A stretch of DNA of 64,000 nt, taken from contig NZ_CP050698.1 in assembly GCF_005116655.2 (NCBI RefSeq), positions 6,218,501 to 6,282,500 on the forward strand, in the 5' to 3' direction. Shown piece after piece: positions 9,006-17,855 of the stretch; within the stretch, counting starts at the first letter, position 1, and every line of letters begins with the position of its first letter. Source of the stretch: Desulfosediminicola flagellatus. Its GTDB lineage: Bacteria > Desulfobacterota > Desulfobulbia > Desulfobulbales > Desulfocapsaceae. A program made the position numbers and the translations under genes. The notes below the pieces were generated by a model. That model was not told the DNA's origin and did not search any database. It worked only from the letters and a program-made list of their open reading frames with translations.

Positions 9006-10207
9006 AAGTATTAGTCATCAACTCAGGAAGCTCTTCTATTAAATTCCAGCTTCTTGATATGCAGGATGAGTCTGTCCTGGCTTCCGGCCTTGTAGAGCGA
9101 ATCGGAGAACCGGAAGGTTTGATCAAGTGTGAGCTTCGCCCTGATACAGATGCAGAAGAAGTAATCAAGATTCAGGAGCCTGTTCCAAATCACGAGCATG
9201 GTATGCGTAAGGCTGTTGACCTGCTCTGTGACCCAGACAAAGGTGTTATCGCTGATCGTAATGAGATTGCAGCAGTTGGTCACAGAGTTGTACATGGTGG
9301 TGAAGATTTTCATCAGCCAACCCTCATTACTGAAGAAGTTATTGCCGCAATCACCAAGAACGTTCCACTTGCACCTTTGCATAATCCTGCAAACCTTGAT
9401 GGTATTAGTGTAGCACGTGAGCTCTTCCCAGAAGCTCCACAGGTTGCTGTATTTGATACCGCGTTTCATCAGACCATTCCTGCTCATGCTTTCCATTACG
9501 CGTTGCCTAAAGAGCTTTACGAGAATCATCGTGTACGCCGTTACGGTTTTCATGGTACCTCCCACGCGTTTGTTGCCGGTGAATGTGCAAAATTAATGGG
9601 ACGTCCTGCAGAAGAGCTGAACATCATCACCGTTCATCTTGGAAACGGTTGCTCAATGACTGCAGTTAAAAATGGTAAATCCATTGATACTACTCTTGGA
9701 CTTACCCCGCTTGAGGGCCTTGTAATGGGAACCCGCAGCGGTGACGTTGACCCTGCAATCTACGCATTTCTTGCAAGAAACTGCGATATGGATATTGATC
9801 AAATCGACAACATGCTCAACAAAGAGTCCGGCCTTAAAGGACTTTGCGGCTTAAACGATATGCGTGATATTCATGACGCAATCGCAAAAGGCGATGAGGC
9901 AGCTAAGCTCGCTCTCGATGTTCAGACCTACCGTAACCGTAAATATATCGGTGCATACATGGCAGCCCTTGGTAGCGTTGATGCGATTGTTTTCACTGCT
10001 GGTATTGGTGAGAATGACGACATCGTTCGCGCGAAGTCTGTTGAAGGCCTTGAGCAGTTCGGTATCGTTATGGACGATGAGGCAAATGCACAGCGTGTAA
10101 AGAAGCCTACTCTGCTTAGCAGCAGCGACAGTAAAGTTCAGATCTGGGGTATCCCGACCAACGAAGAGCTTGCTATTGCTCGTCAGGCGGTTGAAGTTAT
10201 CGGTTGA
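9002..10207 (+). CDS. ackA: acetate kinase
   Basis: A 401-residue acetate/butyrate kinase family protein catalysing acetyl phosphate plus ADP to acetate plus ATP. It shows the N-terminal INSGSSSIKFQL, then GHRVVHGGEDF, VAVFDTAFHQTIP, RRYGFHGTSHAFV, HLGNGCSMTAVKNG, DTTLGLTPLEGLVMGTRSGD and FTAGIGEND near the C-terminus, so it is complete. Translation starts at a GTG at 9002 overlapping the pta stop. Codon choice is noticeably enriched in GTT and CTT and other preferred codons, consistent with high expression. Confidence 0.97.
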   Translation: MKVLVINSGSSSIKFQLLDMQDESVLASGLVERIGEPEGLIKCELRPDTDAEEVIKIQEPVPNHEHGMRKAVDLLCDPDKGVIADRNEIAAVGHRVVHGGEDFHQPTLITEEVIAAITKNVPLAPLHNPANLDGISVARELFPEAPQVAVFDTAFHQTIPAHAFHYALPKELYENHRVRRYGFHGTSHAFVAGECAKLMGRPAEELNIITVHLGNGCSMTAVKNGKSIDTTLGLTPLEGLVMGTRSGDVDPAIYAFLARNCDMDIDQIDNMLNKESGLKGLCGLNDMRDIHDAIAKGDEAAKLALDVQTYRNRKYIGAYMAALGSVDAIVFTAGIGENDDIVRAKSVEGLEQFGIVMDDEANAQRVKKPTLLSSSDSKVQIWGIPTNEELAIARQAVEVIG

Positions 10208-10608
10208 TATCTTGTGGGGTATATAATCCCATTTTTTTGGTACAGGTGTAATAGTATTAATGTGTTACAGTATTTTGCACCTGTGCCAATATCATATCAA
10301 GTTTTTTTTATTTTCTGGTGAGCATCAAGTCTGCAGCATAATAGCTCTTGCCAAATAATCCCCCTCCCCCTCTTGCTCAATCAAAGAACAATCCGGGTGC
10401 AAATAAACATGAACCGTCTATGTAGGTGCACAGGTACTATCTAAAATTCATAAATATTTAAGATAGTAAGATCTTGGGACTGGCGACCTTGGCACTTTGC
10501 TATTTAAGCTAGAGTCAAAATATATTGGAAATACATTGACTATATGAATAGATTAGCTCTGATTTCTCATGGTAAATTGGTATCAGGTCTAATGTTTCAT
10601 TTGGGCTG
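10208..10608. other. gene-free region between convergent ackA and a hypothetical gene
   Basis: No coding sequence is seen. It contains an imperfect inverted repeat GGTACAGGTG/CACCTGTGCC (10239-10248 and 10278-10287), followed by TTTTTTTT at 10302-10309, a possible ackA terminator. A second A/T-rich inverted repeat, TACTATCTAAA ... TTTAAGATAGTA, lies near 10436-10470. Confidence 0.5.
10239..10309 (+). terminator. possible pta-ackA terminator
   Basis: An imperfect 10-bp stem with a long A/T-rich loop is followed 15 bases later by a run of eight T. The loop is longer than usual and the stem has one mismatch, so this is a weak call. Confidence 0.35.
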
Positions 10609-11943
10609 TTATTTCGCTTTGTATTTCACGTTGTAATAAAGCTGGTAGAACTGGCCGGATGAATCTTCAAATGCCGTGAGCAGGTTATATGCGGTAATGA
10701 TATAGCCGCCGTTACTCACTGGAAGATTGTTCGAGCATTTTATCACGCCGGGCTCTCCAACTATTTCTAAATTTTTATACACTATTTCTGCAGGTTTCCC
10801 CAGTTGTGGTACAGGAAGGATCTCCTGAAAATCCAAGGCTAAACCGGCCTGGATAAATCCTGTTTCCCCTTCTTGTGCTTCGAACTCTCTTTCTGTCATT
10901 CCATATATATATCGGGGAAAAAGTTTACCATTTTGCTCAAGTTGCTTAAAGAGGTTGAACTTATGGTAATTGAAATAATCTCTATAACTATCTCCTGCTG
11001 ATCGGGCCACTACGCCTCTCAAGTAGTAGATATCAGAGAGTTGTGGCTCAAGGTGTTGGGCTTTATCCAAATCACTATAATATTTATCTGAATATCCTTG
11101 AATCCTTGACGCCGCATCGGCTCTTACAACGTAGAGTAAGGCAATATTCGGATTGAGCTCAATTGCCCGTGACATGAGATCATATGCTTCGAAAGCGTTG
11201 TTTTGTTGAAGTTTTTCCAGTGCGTTTTTATAGAGTTTTGTTGTTTCATCATTGGCATTCTCGAATACCGATGCCTTTACCGCTGTATCAATCTCAGAGC
11301 AGGTTTCATCTGTATTGCACGAAAAAGCTATCATGGCCATTAGCCCTTTAATTTCTGCAGTATAAATCATATCCCTTATCAACACCGCGCGTGTCTGTGG
11401 ATTCAGGATGGAGAAATGAAGGCTATAAAATTCGATACCTCCAATTGTTGCTTGCGATTCTTCATACGCAACCTCGGTGCCATCCTGCTTTGCAGACTGC
11501 TCGTATGCTTCTGATAATGTCTGATGAAAAAATGGAATAGTCTGTTGAAATTCCGGGAACCGAACTTTGTCATATTCCTGATATTTATAATTCAGCGTGT
11601 TACCAGGGCTATGAATAAGTGCCAGTTCACCGGAAGGTTTTGAAGAGGGTCGAACTCGTTGACCGCTTGATGACTCAATCATCTTCTTGCTTTCTTCATA
11701 TAACTCTTGGGCAAGCTGCTCGCTCTGTACCTGCCATCCTTCAGGAATTACAAATCGCCAGCCTGATGGCTGGTGGTAAAAGCTGCGTTCTTCGACAGTG
11801 GTAGAGGAGATTTGCGGTTCTGTAGTGGCAACATTCTCTTCAGCCTCCGGGAAGAAGACAATAACAATAACGATGAAACCTATGCAGATAATTACGAGAA
11901 GGGCAACACCGTAGAGAATGAACTTGAAGAGTTTCTTCAGCAT
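10609..11943 (-). CDS. membrane-anchored protein with PsbP/DcrB-like domain and TPR-like repeats
   Basis: A 444-residue protein of unknown role. It starts with one transmembrane helix (residues about 8-31). A domain at about 50-215 begins PSGWRFVIPEGWQ and ends MAMIAFSCNTDETCSEIDTAV. Tetratricopeptide-like helices follow at about 225-320 (LYKNALEKLQQNNAFEAYDLM, NIALLYVVRADAASR), then a C-terminal region. The first domain recurs twice in the secreted protein encoded divergently at 12543-13607, sharing the G-W-x(3)-P-x-x-W opening and a C-x(4,5)-C pair near the end. The fold assignment is by look only. It is probably anchored in the inner membrane facing the periplasm. The ATG at 11943 lacks a clear ribosome site. 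Confidence 0.7.
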   Translation of the reverse strand: MLKKLFKFILYGVALLVIICIGFIVIVIVFFPEAEENVATTEPQISSTTVEERSFYHQPSGWRFVIPEGWQVQSEQLAQELYEESKKMIESSSGQRVRPSSKPSGELALIHSPGNTLNYKYQEYDKVRFPEFQQTIPFFHQTLSEAYEQSAKQDGTEVAYEESQATIGGIEFYSLHFSILNPQTRAVLIRDMIYTAEIKGLMAMIAFSCNTDETCSEIDTAVKASVFENANDETTKLYKNALEKLQQNNAFEAYDLMSRAIELNPNIALLYVVRADAASRIQGYSDKYYSDLDKAQHLEPQLSDIYYLRGVVARSAGDSYRDYFNYHKFNLFKQLEQNGKLFPRYIYGMTEREFEAQEGETGFIQAGLALDFQEILPVPQLGKPAEIVYKNLEIVGEPGVIKCSNNLPVSNGGYIITAYNLLTAFEDSSGQFYQLYYNVKYKAK

Positions 11944-12542
11944 ATGGGAGGTCTTTTGTAGAGATTAACGGCATCTTTTCATGGTTCGTCAAATCCGGTT
12001 ATTCAGTGCATATGCCTCTAATTCTATATCATACGCAGCCAAAAAGGAAATTGTCTTCACTGCACCTTACCGCCAGGAAGATTAGCATCCAGAAATGTCA
12101 CAGATAAACGATACTAGTTTCGAGAAAATGTGGGATATACAGCCGGTCTGTTAGCCACCGTGAGCTAAACACGATTATCAACAGGCTAGCAGTTTAAGAG
12201 GAGCTCTCCGGGCTGGTAGAGCCGGATACGCCTGAAGATAAGCAGAGCCATGCAATATAACGGAATGTAGTTTTAGAGATCAATCACCCATGGAGCAGTT
12301 TTGAGCGATAATCCGTTAGCCATGGCGCGATTTCAATTACTAGGTAATGGCCTTACGGAATTTGACACATTGTCGGTCAGGAAGATAAGGTAAATGATGC
12401 GGTTGTATTTTTGGATCATAACCATTCTCTGGATTAAAACGGTGCAAACCGTGTAGTGGATAGGTCGGCATGCGATCTGTCAACGGTAGGGGAGCATCGC
12501 AAGTAGTTTGTCGAGTCTGAAACTCTGCTCAGGAAAGTCGAA
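11944..12542. other. gene-free region between two divergent genes
   Basis: About 600 bp without a convincing reading frame on either strand and without a recognisable RNA. It presumably holds the promoters of the two flanking, distantly related genes. I could not identify any insertion-sequence remnant. Confidence 0.4.
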
Positions 12543-13607
12543 ATGCTGAAAAAAGCCGATTGGGTATCACCGTTGCTCCTTGTTTTCACATGCCTGTTTC
12601 CCACTGCTTCTCTACTTGAGGCTACCACGTTCTCAGGTTCGAAGTTCGGTTGGCAGATTCACCTGCCGAACGAATGGAAGATAGAGGTTCTGCAGGATAC
12701 CGGCGGCTCGGTATCTGGGGCTCCGGCAAAGGCCTGGATGATCAAAAAAGACCCGATGACGTATGTTATCTATCAGATAGAAGATTCAGATATACGAAAC
12801 AGCATGCGGCTTGATGAGTTTAAAAACAAAAGTTTCGAACTTATCTCGGCGTCGATGCAGCATACTGCCCGGCAGGTGAGTGCCAGTCCATTCTCAAATA
12901 TTGACCAGATCGTGGTGGGCAACCAGGTTTTTGATACTTTAGTCTGGATCCTGGAGGCACCCGGCCGGCCGGATCTCAAATCCATGACTCTTGTAGCACC
13001 AATGGCAGATAAGGCTGTGACCATAAATGTTTCCTGCACGGGTGCCGATTGCGACACTGTATTCAGGGCAATCGATAACTCTCATTTCAGCAATCCCGAT
13101 GGGAAAGGGGTGGTTATACCCGCACCGCCGCCGCTACCGCCGACAGCCTTACGGAGTACTCGTGATCCCGTCTGGGATTTCACTATACCACTGGGGTGGC
13201 AAAGGGTGGCCGTTTCTTCACCGGAAGATAAGCTGGCTATTGAAAAAGGAGAAGGTAACAGCCTTTCCTACTCACTTATGGCGGATGAAAAACATGAACT
13301 TGCATTGATGACGATCAATGACCTTAAAGGTGAGATTTTCAAAGAGACAATGACCCAGTTTCAACAAATTGCTCATGAGAACGGTCTACTTTTCGGGAGT
13401 GAAGAAGAAGTGATAATGCTGGGCAAAGCCCCCTTTCAGACGCTTTCCCTCAGCCTGGTGGATCCAAATACTCAGGAGCCTGTTATGGTTGTCGCCCACC
13501 TTATTTCGATGCTCAACGATAAATTGGCGATGATTATGATAACCTGCATGGACGAACTTAGTTGCGTCGAAGTGCAGGAGGCTGTTGAGGATTCATCATT
13601 TCGATAG
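12543..13607 (+). CDS. secreted protein with two tandem PsbP/DcrB-like domains
   Basis: A 354-residue exported protein of unknown function. A signal peptide (residues 1-27, LLLVFTCLFPTASLLEA) is followed by repeat 1 (about 30-180) and repeat 2 (about 210-354), joined by a proline-rich linker (VIPAPPPLPP). Repeat 1 opens FGWQIHLPNEWKIEV and closes VNVSCTGADCDTVF-like (written here as TINVSCTGADCDTVF). Repeat 2 opens DFTIPLGWQRVAV and closes MITCMDELSCVEVQ. Each repeat keeps a pair of cysteines 4-5 residues apart, which may form a disulfide outside the cytoplasm. The same domain occurs once in the divergent gene at 10609-11943. Two small membrane-protein genes follow closely. Confidence 0.72.
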   Translation: MLKKADWVSPLLLVFTCLFPTASLLEATTFSGSKFGWQIHLPNEWKIEVLQDTGGSVSGAPAKAWMIKKDPMTYVIYQIEDSDIRNSMRLDEFKNKSFELISASMQHTARQVSASPFSNIDQIVVGNQVFDTLVWILEAPGRPDLKSMTLVAPMADKAVTINVSCTGADCDTVFRAIDNSHFSNPDGKGVVIPAPPPLPPTALRSTRDPVWDFTIPLGWQRVAVSSPEDKLAIEKGEGNSLSYSLMADEKHELALMTINDLKGEIFKETMTQFQQIAHENGLLFGSEEEVIMLGKAPFQTLSLSLVDPNTQEPVMVVAHLISMLNDKLAMIMITCMDELSCVEVQEAVEDSSFR

Positions 13608-13626
13608 CAAGACCTAAAGAGTCAAG

Positions 13627-14085
13627 ATGCAGAGCCAGGTTTCCTTATACAGGTTTTGGTTTGTCTTTGTTTTTTCGGTTCTTTTCTGCAATGAGTACAA
13701 TCTGCAGTGGCTCGCTGCGGTTGTTGTGGGGAAGTTAAGCCTCATCGGCGGCTTTAAGGATGCATATCAGTTCCTCAGCTTTGACTCCTACGCATTTTTT
13801 ACCGCAGCGAGGTTGCCCCCCTTTCTCGTGTTGGCCATTATGGTCTTTCTTACACGAAAAAAGGATAGTTCAGTGGTCCATGCAATCGCATGGGGAGGAT
13901 TGATCGGTGTTGTCGGCACAATTGTCATCGTTGAGTGGTCGATAGTAAAAACATATTATATAAATATCCATGTACCCTCAACATCCGCAATAGGGCTGCT
14001 GGTTGCACCGATACTTGCCATCCCGTCATGTCTTGTCGGTGGATTGCTCGGTCGTATTACGTGTTGGATTTGCTGTCATAAATAA
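13627..14085 (+). CDS. hypothetical four-helix membrane protein
   Basis: A 152-residue protein with about four hydrophobic segments (residues 8-25, 60-75, 90-110 and 125-148). It is not recognised as a known family. The start ATG at 13627 lies 19 bp after the preceding stop, with AAAGAG upstream, so it is likely co-transcribed with the secreted double-domain protein. The C-terminus ends ITCWICCHK, with clustered cysteines of unknown meaning. Confidence 0.6.
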   Translation: MQSQVSLYRFWFVFVFSVLFCNEYNLQWLAAVVVGKLSLIGGFKDAYQFLSFDSYAFFTAARLPPFLVLAIMVFLTRKKDSSVVHAIAWGGLIGVVGTIVIVEWSIVKTYYINIHVPSTSAIGLLVAPILAIPSCLVGGLLGRITCWICCHK

Positions 14086-14139
14086 GAAAATTTGTACGGT
14101 GGATTGATAAGAGAAAAATCGAGAAAGAGGAGACGTGAT

Positions 14140-14541
14140 ATGCATAGCAGCGATAAAGAAAGGGTTTTTGACGAGGCAGCTCCGGATACCATGAATCTGC
14201 TCACTGTTGGCAGCAGGCAGAAAGCGCTCCTTAGGGCATTGCTGGTCTACCTGCTTGTAATAGTCGGGTCTGTTTTTCTACCTGCGGTCAGGGAATTTGA
14301 ACAGCTTCTTCTGCTTCTTGTCGGAATTGTAATTGTTTATCTGACAGCTCGTCTCTGCTGGGCACTTTATGGCAGGGGGAGCGCGATACTGTTGACACTG
14401 TTGAGTTGTATTCCCTATGTCAATATAGTTATTATTCTTTTGGCGAGCGGTAAAGCAACCAGGATACTGAAAGGAAAAGGTTTCAAGGTTGGTCTGCTCG
14501 GAGCGAATTTGTCAGAAGTGGAGGGGAGGGGGGAAGGATAG
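14140..14541 (+). CDS. hypothetical small membrane protein
   Basis: The preferred start is the ATG at 14140, because AGAGGAG lies about 9 bases upstream; a TTG start 48 bases earlier is less likely. The 133-residue product has a charged N-terminus (MHSSDKERVFDEAAPD) and about three helices (residues 30-50, 55-75 and 85-105), then a Gly/Glu-rich tail. The pattern of a four-helix-like small protein with a glycine tail does not match a family I can name. It probably forms a unit with the two genes before it. Confidence 0.6.
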   Translation: MHSSDKERVFDEAAPDTMNLLTVGSRQKALLRALLVYLLVIVGSVFLPAVREFEQLLLLLVGIVIVYLTARLCWALYGRGSAILLTLLSCIPYVNIVIILLASGKATRILKGKGFKVGLLGANLSEVEGRGEG

Positions 14542-15356
14542 CCGAGGTGCCCCGGATGATCCGCTTCCGCTCAGCAGTTTTGGTATGTGAATGGTATGAG
14601 CCACCAAAACAAAATTACCCGTGTGCAGATCCTGCATGACCAGTACTACTCTTATCTCTTGCATGACTACGCATTGGAAGGAGATCTACACCACAGTCGA
14701 ATCAAGCAGACATCAACTTGAGAGATCTAGTGTAAACCCCAGGGGAGGCCGGCCCCATACCCGCTTTCGCTCTCTTGCAGGGATAAACAGGGGTTGTCAG
14801 GCAAATGAGACGTCATTGCAGGATTTAGCTTTACTATTTTCCTACACGTAACACACAGAAAATACAAGTAAAGAGGGTGTAGCAAAGGCAGGGGACCTAC
14901 GAAAAAAGAGATGACCGCTTTTGTGAAAAGATATTGCGATTAATCCGGATTATCGTTGGTCTAACTGTCCATCGGAAATCCGTTTTTTTTTTATTGTGAA
15001 TCATGGTAACGGAAAAGCCGTAGTTGGGGCAGGTCTCAGTATGTCTTACGTCATTTAAAGCAAAAAAAAAGTGTGTTACACATCTGATGAAGAGTTTCAA
15101 TATATCCTGATACTCGCTGTTGCTCTAACGGAATACGATTTGTCGGCCTTGTAAAATTGGACCATATGCAATAAAGTAAGCGCGGAATTTACAGTCAGGA
15201 TGGCTGTGTTCGAACACCTGGTGATCTTTCCGTTTTTTTCACAATATTTTTCTGAATATCTTCACCTATATCATATAGTTTTTACACAGAGAGCACGAAA
15301 ACAGGTGCATTCTCCTGTTTTTGCAGAGAGATGTAACCGTAAATCAGGAGTATATA
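14542..15356. other. gene-free region
   Basis: About 815 bp with no supportable gene. A 76-codon open frame at 14621-14851 has no ribosome site and no family features. Several A- and T-runs occur (14990, 15060). The 3' part must hold the promoter of the nitroreductase gene. Confidence 0.4.
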
Positions 15357-15968
15357 ATGAGTAGGGTTTTCGGCAACGATACATTGGAAACCATCTATAA
15401 TCGACGTTCAATTCGACAGTTTCAGGACAAGCCGGTTGACGATGAAACGATCAAATTGATCCTTGATGCCGCCAACCAGGCGCCATCAGCCCATAACCAG
15501 CAGTCATGGCAGTTTATAGTAGTCCGCGGGGAAAAAAAACAGGAATTGGCGCAATTGGTGAGCAGCAAAGCTGCAGCTTTTCCAAAACCTTCGGCGGCAA
15601 TCCTTCGTATGGCCGCAAGAAGTCTTGCAAATGCGCCTGTTGTTATTGCTGTTAAAAACACAGGGAGTCTAATCAGTCACGGGAGTGAACTCTTCCAGAT
15701 AGAAAAAGAGCGATCATTTGATTTTTTTAGAACAATGGAAATCCAGAGCTCTGCAGCGGCGGTTCAAAATCTGCTATTGGCAGCATCTTCTCTTGGCCTG
15801 GGGAGTGTCTGGCTTGGGATTCTTTACTTGATTAAAAATGACGTGCTCGAATTCCTTGGTGAAGAAAAAGGTGAATTTATGGCTGTTATTCCGATTGGAT
15901 ATCCTAAAAAGGAATCCGGCGGGCCTAAGAAGGTATCGCTTGAATATGTTCTCAAAGAGCTTGAATAG
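15357..15968 (+). CDS. nitroreductase family FMN-dependent oxidoreductase
   Basis: A 203-residue member of the nitroreductase superfamily. It opens with ETIYNRRSIRQFQDKPVD, in which the R-R-S-I-R motif contacts FMN phosphate, followed by APSAHNQQSWQFIVV. Later come SSAAAVQNLLLAASSLGLGSVW and VIPIGYPKK, typical of the family. Such enzymes reduce nitroaromatics, quinones or other electron acceptors with NAD(P)H; the natural substrate cannot be read from sequence. The ATG at 15357 has AGGAG eight bases upstream. A PIN-domain gene follows after 23 bp. Confidence 0.92.
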   Translation: MSRVFGNDTLETIYNRRSIRQFQDKPVDDETIKLILDAANQAPSAHNQQSWQFIVVRGEKKQELAQLVSSKAAAFPKPSAAILRMAARSLANAPVVIAVKNTGSLISHGSELFQIEKERSFDFFRTMEIQSSAAAVQNLLLAASSLGLGSVWLGILYLIKNDVLEFLGEEKGEFMAVIPIGYPKKESGGPKKVSLEYVLKELE

Positions 15969-15991
15969 GTTTCTCTTTTATCCACTATAAG

Positions 15992-16561
15992 ATGGATAAT
16001 ATACTACCTCAAAACACCTTGAATCCGGTTCGACAGAAAAACGATGTCCTGCCGGATTCGTCCTCTCTCATTCTTCTGCAATCTGCCGGAATTTTGGAGC
16101 TTGTCTGTCACTATTATACCCTGTTGCTGGTGCCTTCAGTATTTGAAGAGATAACAGAAGCTGAAAAACCGGGGGCCAATTTTTTCGTATATCTGCAAAA
16201 GAAGAATCTGCTTCATCTGCTTACGGGTTCTGATATTTCCAATACCCCCATGCAAAGAGCAGAACTTGGTAAAATGGGGAAGGGCGAGAGTGAACTCCTT
16301 GCAAATTTTCTTTCAGGGGCTGGCTCGTTTGTTGTGGTTGATGACCTGCGGGCGGCTAAGTTTTGCGTGAGGCATGAAATACCGTTTATCAATGCATTAT
16401 TGATACCACGGATTCTTATGTTTGCAGATGTACTTTCAGGTGAGAGTGCAGATGAATACTTTAGTCTGATTCAACAGCGCGGCCGTTATTCTGTTTCTAT
16501 TCTGAAAAGAGCTGAGTCGTTTCAGCATGAAGATTTAGAACGATTTTTTCCAGACAGCTAA
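15992..16561 (+). CDS. PIN-like domain protein
   Basis: A 189-residue protein resembling the PIN nuclease fold. An early Asp with serines (LPDSSSLILLQSAGILELV), a VPSVFEEI segment, the MGKGESELL motif with its acidic residue, and FVVVDDLRAAKFCVRHEIPF correspond to the usual acidic positions of PIN domains. Many such proteins are RNase toxins, but no small antitoxin gene is adjacent. It lies 23 bp after the nitroreductase gene and is probably co-transcribed. Its role is unknown; it could be a solitary PIN protein of the DUF3368 type. Confidence 0.7.
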   Translation: MDNILPQNTLNPVRQKNDVLPDSSSLILLQSAGILELVCHYYTLLLVPSVFEEITEAEKPGANFFVYLQKKNLLHLLTGSDISNTPMQRAELGKMGKGESELLANFLSGAGSFVVVDDLRAAKFCVRHEIPFINALLIPRILMFADVLSGESADEYFSLIQQRGRYSVSILKRAESFQHEDLERFFPDS

Positions 16562-16705
16562 GCAGAGTGTAACTCTTTAAGTGCAATGTTGTATTGCATG
16601 AGTTTGTGCTTTCTCTGTATTGGTGGCGAATATTGTTGGTTAAACCTGACAACTAGCGGGGAACTATTATGCGGCTTAGGATAACTAGAACCTCCTATTG
16701 ATATA

Positions 16706-16741
16706 ACAAAGGCAAAGCCAGAGGAATGGCTTTGCCTTTGT
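16706..16741 (-). terminator. strong stem-loop after PEP-CTERM gene
   Basis: A perfect 15-bp inverted repeat (ACAAAGGCAAAGCCA / TGGCTTTGCCTTTGT) with a 6-base loop lies 29 bp past the PEP-CTERM gene stop. It also lies after the PIN gene on the other strand, so it could serve both convergent genes. T-runs are short on both sides. Confidence 0.75.
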
Positions 16742-16769
16742 GAAAAGCAATCAATGTTACAGATTGAAA

Positions 16770-17357
16770 TCAGCTTTTTTTTCTTCTACGTACTGCAGCC
16801 AGTCCGGCTAGACCCGTTCCAAAGAGCAACATCGTGGTTGGTTCCGGTATCGGAGCTGAGGTTTCTGCGATGTACCCTTCAATGATACCATTAATGGAGT
16901 TAGTGTTGTCGTTCCATTGCCAATTGAATCTGTTATCGAGTGCTATGAAGCCTTCATTACCGCCAGCATTGTTCGGTTCGCCGCTGTACCAGTTAGTATA
17001 TGTAAATGTCTCTCCGGTAACCCATTGCCACCCACCTGCCGGTTCAGCTGAACCCGATGGCTGGTAGCCACCAATCCAGTATTCATCAATTTTTTCACCA
17101 TCATATTGGGCTGCCGGTAAGATGTTGGAGTATATGAAGTCAAATTCTGCCTGGGATGTAATTGTAGCAAGATACCAGTCAGATCCTTTTAAACCTAATA
17201 GATCTGTATTAGCATCACTCCAGGATTTATCTTCTAATACAATCAGTTCATACCAGTGACCATTTGCGCCCCATTGCATAGGTGTGGCATTTGCTGTTCC
17301 AACAAAACCACTTATAAGTAATCCAATTGCTAAGCCTGCTAAATGCTTCTTTGTCAT
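16770..17357 (-). CDS. PEP-CTERM protein with C-type lectin-like domain
   Basis: A 195-residue exported protein. A signal peptide ends near FVGTANAT. Residues about 35-165 resemble a C-type lectin-like domain (WYLATITSQAEFDFIY, EYWIGGYQPSG, WQWVTGETFTYTNWYSGEPNN, NWQWND). The C-terminus is a canonical PEP-CTERM sorting signal: PEPTTMLLFGTGLAGLAAV followed by RRRKKS. Exosortase/EpsH systems process such signals in bacteria making exopolysaccharide matrix. No exosortase gene is in this window. A -24/-12 sigma-54 promoter (17448-17464) lies about 90 bp upstream. Confidence 0.92.
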   Translation of the reverse strand: MTKKHLAGLAIGLLISGFVGTANATPMQWGANGHWYELIVLEDKSWSDANTDLLGLKGSDWYLATITSQAEFDFIYSNILPAAQYDGEKIDEYWIGGYQPSGSAEPAGGWQWVTGETFTYTNWYSGEPNNAGGNEGFIALDNRFNWQWNDNTNSINGIIEGYIAETSAPIPEPTTMLLFGTGLAGLAAVRRRKKS

Positions 17358-17447
17358 ATTTTTTACCTAACAAAAAATTATACAACTGCTACCCTGTCAG
17401 ACCGTAATTGTAATCAGTTCAGAGTTCTGGTAACTGTTATTACTTGA

Positions 17448-17464
17448 TAGCAATTATTGTACCA
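17448..17464 (-). promoter_or_regulatory. sigma-54 promoter of PEP-CTERM gene
   Basis: Minus-strand sequence TGGTACAATAATTGCTA matches the -24/-12 consensus TGGCAC-N5-TTGC(A/T) with one mismatch and the exact 12-bp GG-to-GC distance. Transcription would start about 80 nt before the ATG. PEP-CTERM genes are known in other bacteria to be controlled by sigma-54 and PrsR-type activators. Confidence 0.7.
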
Positions 17465-17855
17465 GGACGAAGGGATATTAATGTTAGGTGTCTATGTTTA
17501 CGTTTTTCTTCCAAAATAGGAAAGATTATTAGGAAACTGTCTTTTAAAAATTCTAAACACGCATTTCTGTATTTCGCCAATACGTCAAAATTTTCCACAA
17601 TTGCGGAAGTTTCAAGCGATTAGCCGATAATGTGTCTAATTTCGAATCTGAAATAGCTATTGGTTAGCGCGCAAACACGGATTTTTCCTCTATGCACTTA
17701 AATTTGTGTATCTACTTATTATAGGCTACAATTTCATGAATAAGTCATGTGATAACTACTACATGGTGGTCTTTTTGTTTGTGTAATCCGTGTTACGCTG
17801 AACATATTTCAACAGTGTCCTATTATCTATACTCATCAATGCAAAGGAGACATCA
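17465..17855. other. intergenic region between divergent genes
   Basis: Apart from the sigma-54 promoter next to it, I see no gene or RNA here. It should hold activator sites for that promoter and the promoter of the DsrE-like gene. Confidence 0.4.

Noticed and set aside
14621-14851. 76-codon open frame in the gap before the nitroreductase gene
   Set aside because: No ribosome site, odd residue composition and no family features.
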